Shown here in pieces: positions 32,024-36,327 of a DNA stretch of 36,327 nt. Position 1 is the first letter of the stretch. Every line of letters begins with the position of its first letter. A model generated the notes under the pieces. That model was given only the letters and a program-made list of their open reading frames with translations, did not search any database and was not told where the DNA came from. The stretch lies in assembly GCA_949284695.1 (NCBI GenBank), contig CASDWJ010000023.1, positions 1 to 36,327 of the forward strand, given 5' to 3'. The DNA is from an uncultured Christensenella sp. GTDB taxonomy: Bacteria; Bacillota; Clostridia; Christensenellales; UBA3700. The translations under genes were made by a program, and so were the position numbers.

Positions 32024-33226
32024 TCAGGATTTGTGTAAACCGTTTTTGATCGCGACGTTCTCGAGCTCGAACTCTTTGTTTATATTTATATAATAGCTCA
32101 GAGTGGTATTTATCGACGAGTGACCAAGCCAGAGCGCGGTCTGCTTTGAGGAGATCCGCGCTTCCTCGCAGCGAGTGGCGAACGTGTGCCGAAGGCAATA
32201 CATATTTTTCGTTATCCCCGCAGCTTTGCAGATCTCTGCATATTCCCGGACAGCGGTATGCTTGTTAACCTTGCCCAGGATCGGGATCTCTGAAGATCCT
32301 CTATGCCTGCCCGCAAAATCTTTGAACTCTGAAAAGATCGGAACGCGTCGTACCTTATCCGTCTTGGTGGGCACGAGCTGACCGTAGTCGTCCAGAGAGT
32401 GTCTGACTTCGATGTAGTCTTCGTGAATATCGCACGGTGCGAGCGCTTTCGCCTCTGAGGTTCGCAAACCTTCATAAAGCATGAGCCAGAAAATTACGGC
32501 GCAGTCATAGTCCTTTGCGATTTCAACAAAGCGTCTCTCCTCGTCTCTTGTAAAAGCCTGGCGCTCCTTTGATTTATACTTAGGCGGCAAGATCTTCTCC
32601 ATGGGATTGACCTTGATGAGGTCACGACGAAGCGCCGTCCTGAAGATCATGGAGAGGATCAGGAAGACAGCTCGGCGTATCTTCATCGACGAAATTGATA
32701 ATATGGTCGAGCGGATCGTGTCTGCAGATAACTTGCTCAACTCAGTCTGAGCGAGACTGCTGAGATGATTTTTGAAGACATTGTCGTAAAATCGAATTGT
32801 ACTATCCTTACACTCCGGCTCTTTCTCTTCTCTAAGCCAGATCAAAAAGAACTTGCCGAGCGTATAGCTGGGCGACGCGGAACGTCGCGACCCGGATTTA
32901 CCTTTGAAAGCGGCATCGATTAAAACTTTGCTGTTGCAAAATGTCCTTAACTTGTCATAACACTCTTGTTGAGTACGTCCGTAAATATCGTGATAAAAAC
33001 AATTTTTGAATTTGTATCGAGCGTACCACCTCCCGTCAAGACGTTGCTTGATTTTGATTTTTTGATATTGCATAGAATCCTCCTTTTGATCGGGATCCCT
33101 TGAGCGCGATAAAAAATCATCTTCTTTTGCTTGCTGATATGCGAGATAGCAGCTTAGTTTAATGGCAAGCTCGTCAAGAGTCTTAACAAGCTGATTCAAA
33201 AAGTCTTTAGTTTCTTCGTCCAACAT
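32024..33226 (-). CDS. Tyrosine recombinase / phage-type integrase
   Basis: A 400-residue site-specific recombinase. The N-terminal part includes a strand-rich arm-binding region (QKIKIKQRLDGRWYARYKFK, about 55-75), then a core-binding helical domain (about 120-205). In the catalytic domain the expected residues are Arg255 (EGLRTSEAKAL), Arg346-His347 (YCLRHTFATR), His369 (LGHSSINTT) and Tyr378 as nucleophile. The usual histidine of H-x-L-R is Tyr343 here, a variant I recall in clostridial integrases. The gene's 3' end points at tRNA-Val, 89 bases away, as in elements integrated at tRNA 3' ends. Yet no excisionase, relaxase, phage or cargo gene is present between the two tRNAs, so this is a solitary integrase or the remains of an element. 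The stretch 33227-33360 upstream is AT-rich and has no gene. Confidence 0.93.
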   Translation of the reverse strand: MLDEETKDFLNQLVKTLDELAIKLSCYLAYQQAKEDDFLSRSRDPDQKEDSMQYQKIKIKQRLDGRWYARYKFKNCFYHDIYGRTQQECYDKLRTFCNSKVLIDAAFKGKSGSRRSASPSYTLGKFFLIWLREEKEPECKDSTIRFYDNVFKNHLSSLAQTELSKLSADTIRSTILSISSMKIRRAVFLILSMIFRTALRRDLIKVNPMEKILPPKYKSKERQAFTRDEERRFVEIAKDYDCAVIFWLMLYEGLRTSEAKALAPCDIHEDYIEVRHSLDDYGQLVPTKTDKVRRVPIFSEFKDFAGRHRGSSEIPILGKVNKHTAVREYAEICKAAGITKNMYCLRHTFATRCEEARISSKQTALWLGHSSINTTLSYYININKEFELENVAIKNGLHKS

Positions 33227-33361
33227 AAAATATTGATTTTAATTCATATAAAATTTTTTGACCATCTTTATCGTAGAGTAGGCACACAAGACAAATAATA
33301 TGAAGATTTAAAATTTTCTGGCGGCACATGCAGCGGCTTATATAAAAATGTGCAAAATGTT

Positions 33362-33390
33362 TTGACAATACCGCGGGTTTATGATAATAT
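33362..33390 (+). promoter_or_regulatory. Predicted promoter of tRNA-Ser
   Basis: Consensus TTGACA (33362-33367), 17-base spacer and TAATAT (33385-33390), about 30 bases before the mature tRNA. Confidence 0.75.
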
Positions 33391-33427
33391 TATCGTTGCA
33401 ATAAACGCTGACGGAGCTTTGACCGAT

Positions 33428-33518
33428 GGAGAAATACCCAAGAGGTCGAAGGGGCTCCCCTGCTAAGGGAGTAGTACGGGATACCGTAGCGAGGGTTCAA
33501 ATCCCTCTTTCTCCGCCA
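33428..33518 (+). tRNA. tRNA-Ser (anticodon GCT)
   Basis: A 91-base class II tRNA with encoded CCA. Acceptor GGAGAAA/TTTCTCC, anticodon stem CTCCC/GGGAG with loop CTGCTAA giving anticodon GCU for AGC/AGU codons, a long variable arm (ACGG-GATA-CCGT), and T-arm GAGGG-TTCAAAT-CCCTC. Confidence 0.96.
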
Positions 33519-33546
33519 CAGCAAAGCTCAATGCGTTTTGCATAAG

Positions 33547-33587
33547 ATATGCTCTGAAAAAGGTACTTTCAGGGCATATTTTTTTGC
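33547..33587 (+). terminator. Terminator of tRNA-Ser
   Basis: A 13-pair stem (33547-33559 with 33567-33579, one G-U pair) around a seven-base loop, running into TTTTTTT. Confidence 0.9.
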
Positions 33588-33713
33588 GTTTTTCGGAAAT
33601 TTCGGGGAAATTTGTGTCAGGATTTGTGTCAACCGTTTTTGATTGCGACGTTTTCGCGCTCGAACTCTTTGTTTATATTTATATAATAGCTCAGAGTGGT
33701 GTTTATTGACGGG
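33578..33713. repeat. Second copy of the integrase 3' region
   Basis: This block is a close copy of 31994-32116, starting in the tRNA terminator's T-run and ending abruptly near 33713 inside the former integrase frame. A longer shared core is ATTTGTGTCAGGATTTGTGT. In both places the order is tRNA, terminator, then the inverted 3' end of an integrase gene. Beyond 33713 to 33973 nothing is supported. Confidence 0.88.
33629..33713 (-). pseudogene. Integrase C-terminal remnant
   Basis: Read leftward, this encodes SINTTLSYYININKEFE followed by RENVAIKNG, matching the last 28 or so residues of the intact integrase with one Leu-to-Arg change, including the nucleophile tyrosine. A single base change makes a stop (GGT TGA) four codons early. 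Everything before the Ser is missing, so it is a truncated relic, probably of a related integrase once next to tRNA-Ser. Confidence 0.85.
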
Positions 33714-33973
33714 TCGGTAGCCAATGAGCCGCCCTGCATCGTCTCAGCGGGTTGCCGTCCCGACTTCGTGACACCGAAATTGAGTGCGTTCAAAGCAATA
33801 TACCGATAAAACGATCAAATCTCTTTTGAAAGTATGCGCGGTTTGAGGAAATAAGGAAAGAAGAATCGAGTATATCGGCAAAACGCTCTCTTATTTTGCA
33901 TGAAGTATCCGCGTTTCGTGACAGTTCCTCAGATATTTCCGACACGTAAAGTTCAGTCGCGTTCCGACAGGGA

Positions 33974-35926
33974 TCACTCCTGTGTCTGCGGGCTTTCGGG
34001 TGCGCCGACTTCCGCTTTAGCCGCGTTTTCGGCGACGATCATGTCCTCGAACTTCTCTTTCGCAAGGATCCTCAAAAACCCTTTTTCGCCTCTCTCTTTA
34101 CGCTCTTTGACGTCATTTGCGATAAACTCCTTCTTCCTCGCGCGGAACGCCTTGTATTCCCCGATCAAAGTCTTTCTCCGCTCTGCGACTTCTCTGTCAA
34201 GTCTTGCCTTCCTGTCCGCCCTGAGCTCTTTGATCGCCGCATTCGTTTCCTTCTCAGACTTGCCGGCTGCGAGCATTTCAATGCGTTTGTCCGCAAGAGA
34301 CCGTTTAAACTCCTCTTTTTCTCTGACCGCCTCGAGCCGTTTTTCCTCAGCGAGTCTTTTCTGCTCCTCGACCTTGCGGTTTTCGGCTTCGTGCTCGCGT
34401 TCCGTTTTCACGAGATATTCTTCATACAGCGCGCGGATCTCGTCGTCTGTCAGTCCCTCGCACGCCTCTCTGCCGCAGAACTTCTTGTATTCGAGCCTTT
34501 CTCTGATCGCAACCATATCCGCCGCCTTGAGATTGCAGAATATATACGGCAGAGCCGACAGCGCGCCCGCGATCATCGCGACGATGACTACCCACTGGAT
34601 TATCGGCTCTCTGACCGCGTCCTGCGTGAGTATCGAATAATCGGTGATGCCAGTGGTCTCGTCGGCGACAAGCCCGAAGCTCTCGTATATCATCGAGAAA
34701 GTCACCGTGGAGAGTATCGTGCCGACCGTGGTGATCATCAGCATGAAATTCTGCGCAAAACCCTCGAGGCGCGTGCCGTACTTGTCCTGATGATAGTCAA
34801 GTCCGTCTGAGAGTATGCTCGTCTGCATGATGTACTGCGGACCCGAAGCGAAGTTGTAGAAAAACAGCGCGATGACGAAGAATACGAAGCCGTTCCTGAA
34901 CGTGAACAACATAAGTAACGCCGCCGCGCAGTTGAGCGCGTGCGCGAAAAACGCGGAATATTTCGCCCCCATCTTCTTTATCAGCAGAGGCGCGAGGATT
35001 ATGCCGGGCGTAAACCCGAACGATACAATGCTCTGCACGATGCCGAGAGCCGCCGAGTTGCCGAGCTGATAGGTGCAGACCCATGCGAGCAACACTCCTA
35101 TGCCTCCCTTGAAGCCTTCGAAAAACTTGGACAGAGAGACTATCCAGAAATATCTGCTTTTGCTTATCTCTTTGAGCCCTTTGAAAAACGGGAGTTCTTC
35201 CTTTTTCTGCCTCTCCTGCAAAAGCGTGCGCTCGCGAGTGCCCGTCATAACAAGAAGCCCGGTGAGGAACCCCGCGACCGCGAATATCGGAAAGAATATC
35301 CTGTACGTCAGTATGTTCGTCATACAGTCCTTGCCGAGAAAAAGTCCCGCAAGCGACGGGAGCAGGAGCTGTACAAGACTGGGTCCCAGATTGGCGACAA
35401 ACTCGGATATGCTGAGTATCTTGGTGCGCTCGTATGAATTGGGCGTTATTATCTGCGACACGCCCATATACGCGCTGTTGTAGAGCGGCTGAGCAATAGT
35501 GACGAGATTTATCAGTACACCTACGACCACGACCTTGACCACGGTCGGCGCGTCGAGCGGAATGAACGCCATGCCGATTATGCCTATCGTCGTCGGAATG
35601 CCCGCCCACAACACGTACGGGCGGAATTTGCCTATCCTCGTGTGCGTATTGTCCACCATCATGCTTATGAACGGCGTTTTGATCACGCTTATCACGTTGG
35701 TTATCACAGTGAGAATGATGAAATGCCTCGGGCTGAGCCCGTAAACGGAGCCGAACAGCAGACACGTGGATGCGAGCGTCATATAAGACAGCAACGACCC
35801 GAGAGTCTTGATACCCATGCCGCCTACGCAGAAATTGAAAATTTCTTTATACGAAACGTATTCGTGTTTTCTCGGTCTTTCCCAATAGCTGCGCAAGTCG
35901 TACCATACGTTTGAAATTTTCCCCAT
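33974..35926 (-). CDS. MFS/GPH-type sugar symporter with charged C-terminal extension
   Basis: A 650-residue membrane protein. The first 480 residues form a 12-helix transporter of the glycoside-pentoside-hexuronide:cation symporter type: KTPFISMMVDNTHTRIGKFR is the family's loop 2-3 motif, and AQPLYNSAYMGVSQIITP and LSDGLDYHQDKYGTR are further signatures. The likely substrate is a sugar or glycoside. From about residue 485 the chain becomes a cytoplasmic, very charged helical region (EYLVKTEREHEAENRKVEEQ onward), probably a coiled coil of about 130 residues, ending in an acidic tail. Such a long extension is unusual for the family. GGGG lies before the ATG, and a TATAAT at 35974-35969 with a poor -35 box lies about 45 bases upstream. 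No sugar enzyme is next to it; the GH3 gene is 11 kb away. Confidence 0.88.
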   Translation of the reverse strand: MGKISNVWYDLRSYWERPRKHEYVSYKEIFNFCVGGMGIKTLGSLLSYMTLASTCLLFGSVYGLSPRHFIILTVITNVISVIKTPFISMMVDNTHTRIGKFRPYVLWAGIPTTIGIIGMAFIPLDAPTVVKVVVVGVLINLVTIAQPLYNSAYMGVSQIITPNSYERTKILSISEFVANLGPSLVQLLLPSLAGLFLGKDCMTNILTYRIFFPIFAVAGFLTGLLVMTGTRERTLLQERQKKEELPFFKGLKEISKSRYFWIVSLSKFFEGFKGGIGVLLAWVCTYQLGNSAALGIVQSIVSFGFTPGIILAPLLIKKMGAKYSAFFAHALNCAAALLMLFTFRNGFVFFVIALFFYNFASGPQYIMQTSILSDGLDYHQDKYGTRLEGFAQNFMLMITTVGTILSTVTFSMIYESFGLVADETTGITDYSILTQDAVREPIIQWVVIVAMIAGALSALPYIFCNLKAADMVAIRERLEYKKFCGREACEGLTDDEIRALYEEYLVKTEREHEAENRKVEEQKRLAEEKRLEAVREKEEFKRSLADKRIEMLAAGKSEKETNAAIKELRADRKARLDREVAERRKTLIGEYKAFRARKKEFIANDVKERKERGEKGFLRILAKEKFEDMIVAENAAKAEVGAPESPQTQE

Positions 35927-35968
35927 AATGCTTTCCCCTTTTCATCGCGCCGCCCGCGCGGCACCGAT

Positions 35969-35974
35969 ATTATA
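35969..35974 (-). promoter_or_regulatory. Possible -10 box of the symporter gene
   Basis: TATAAT on the minus strand, 42 bases before the ATG; the -35 region (TTTATT at 17-base spacing) is poor, so an activator may be needed. Confidence 0.45.
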
Positions 35975-36283
35975 GTAACACATCGCAAGGAAATAAAAAA
36001 GACCGTCCGAGATTTTTACGGAAATTTTTTTTAAATTTTGCCGATCGCCGCCCGAATCCGTCGGTAAAGTGCCGTCACTCCGTCCGCTGACGCGACGCGT
36101 CGCTTGCGCTGAGTCTAACCTCGGGAAGGACTATCGCCGTCTCCTTGTCGTCGTCTTTGCCTTTCTTTTTTTAATATTTTACCCATATGTAGGTTTACAG
36201 TACAATTGTTACAAAGTCATGATGTTAACGAAAGAGGAGGTAGGAGCAAAGCAAGGCGGCGTTTAAGTGAAAGAAAGCAGTCT

Positions 36284-36303
36284 GCCTCCCCCGAGGGGGA
36301 GGC
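36284..36303. repeat. GC-rich hairpin at the window end
   Basis: GCCTCCCC-CGAG-GGGGAGGC, a perfect eight-pair stem with a four-base loop and no adjacent T-run on either strand. It may be a dispersed palindromic repeat. The stretch 35975-36327 holds no other supported feature; a short forward frame at 36069-36266 has no ribosome site. Confidence 0.6.
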
Positions 36304-36327
36304 GCGCGAAATTGGGCAAAAAAAGTA

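Noticed and set aside
33227-33427. Second attachment site (copy of the tRNA-Val 3' end) upstream of the integrase
   Set aside because: I could not find a match beyond the general T-arm similarity with tRNA-Ser, so no element boundary is claimed.
36069-36266. 65-codon frame near the right end
   Set aside because: No ribosome site before the ATG, unusual composition and no family resemblance; treated as non-coding.

Overview
The window looks like a chromosomal segment of an uncultured, spore-forming Clostridia-type Firmicute, possibly of the Christensenellales kind. The evidence is strong purine-rich ribosome binding sites, sigma-A promoters of the TTGACA/TATAAT type, type III glutamine synthetase, spmA/spmB, a metG-tatD-rsmA operon, lipoproteins with Gram-positive signal peptides and a domain-swapped GH3 enzyme. 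Base composition is near 50% GC, with AT-rich islands around 23.9-24.1 kb and 33.2-33.4 kb. The lineage is an inference; no rRNA gene is present.

Layout. 0.2-6.7 kb is a nitrogen and amino-acid block. purF and asnA run forward and end at a bidirectional terminator; facing them is glnN (type III glutamine synthetase) followed by a short-form alaS. 6.9-9.4 kb holds a MacB-like ABC transporter fusion with its own promoter. 9.6-10.5 kb is an unrecognised protein with a long acidic linker. 10.7-14.9 kb is a tightly overlapped operon metG - tatD - TatD-linked radical SAM - rsmA, with no rnmV. spmA/spmB run divergently. 16.2-19.6 kb is a leftward operon of a TrmN6-like methyltransferase, rsmI, and an ABC-2 exporter whose ATPase has a frameshift at its H-loop. 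Its promoter places the -10 box so that the mRNA should be leaderless.

19.6-20.3 kb contains tRNA-Arg(ACG), a strong terminator, an inverted copy of the tRNA T-arm and an array of 84-85 bp tandem repeats. A permuted GH3 glycosidase follows. 23.2-25.5 kb is an accessory-looking unit: a coiled-coil protein of DIP1984-like appearance and a WYL-domain regulator diverge from an AT-rich region with several repeated motifs, followed by a 109-residue orphan. 25.7-31.6 kb holds envelope-type genes: two lipoproteins, a stand-alone condensation-domain-like acyltransferase and a membrane-anchored metallophosphoesterase. 31.8-33.7 kb is a tRNA/integrase region: tRNA-Val(GAC), a solitary tyrosine recombinase, tRNA-Ser(GCU), and a truncated second copy of the integrase 3' end. 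The last gene is an MFS/GPH-type sugar symporter with an unusual charged coiled-coil tail.

The most unusual items are the divergent WYL unit with its repeated operator-like sites, the duplicated tRNA-terminator-integrase-3'-end module, the inverted repeat and tandem array after tRNA-Arg, the predicted leaderless operon and the ABC ATPase frameshift. No complete new multi-gene system can be claimed from sequence alone.
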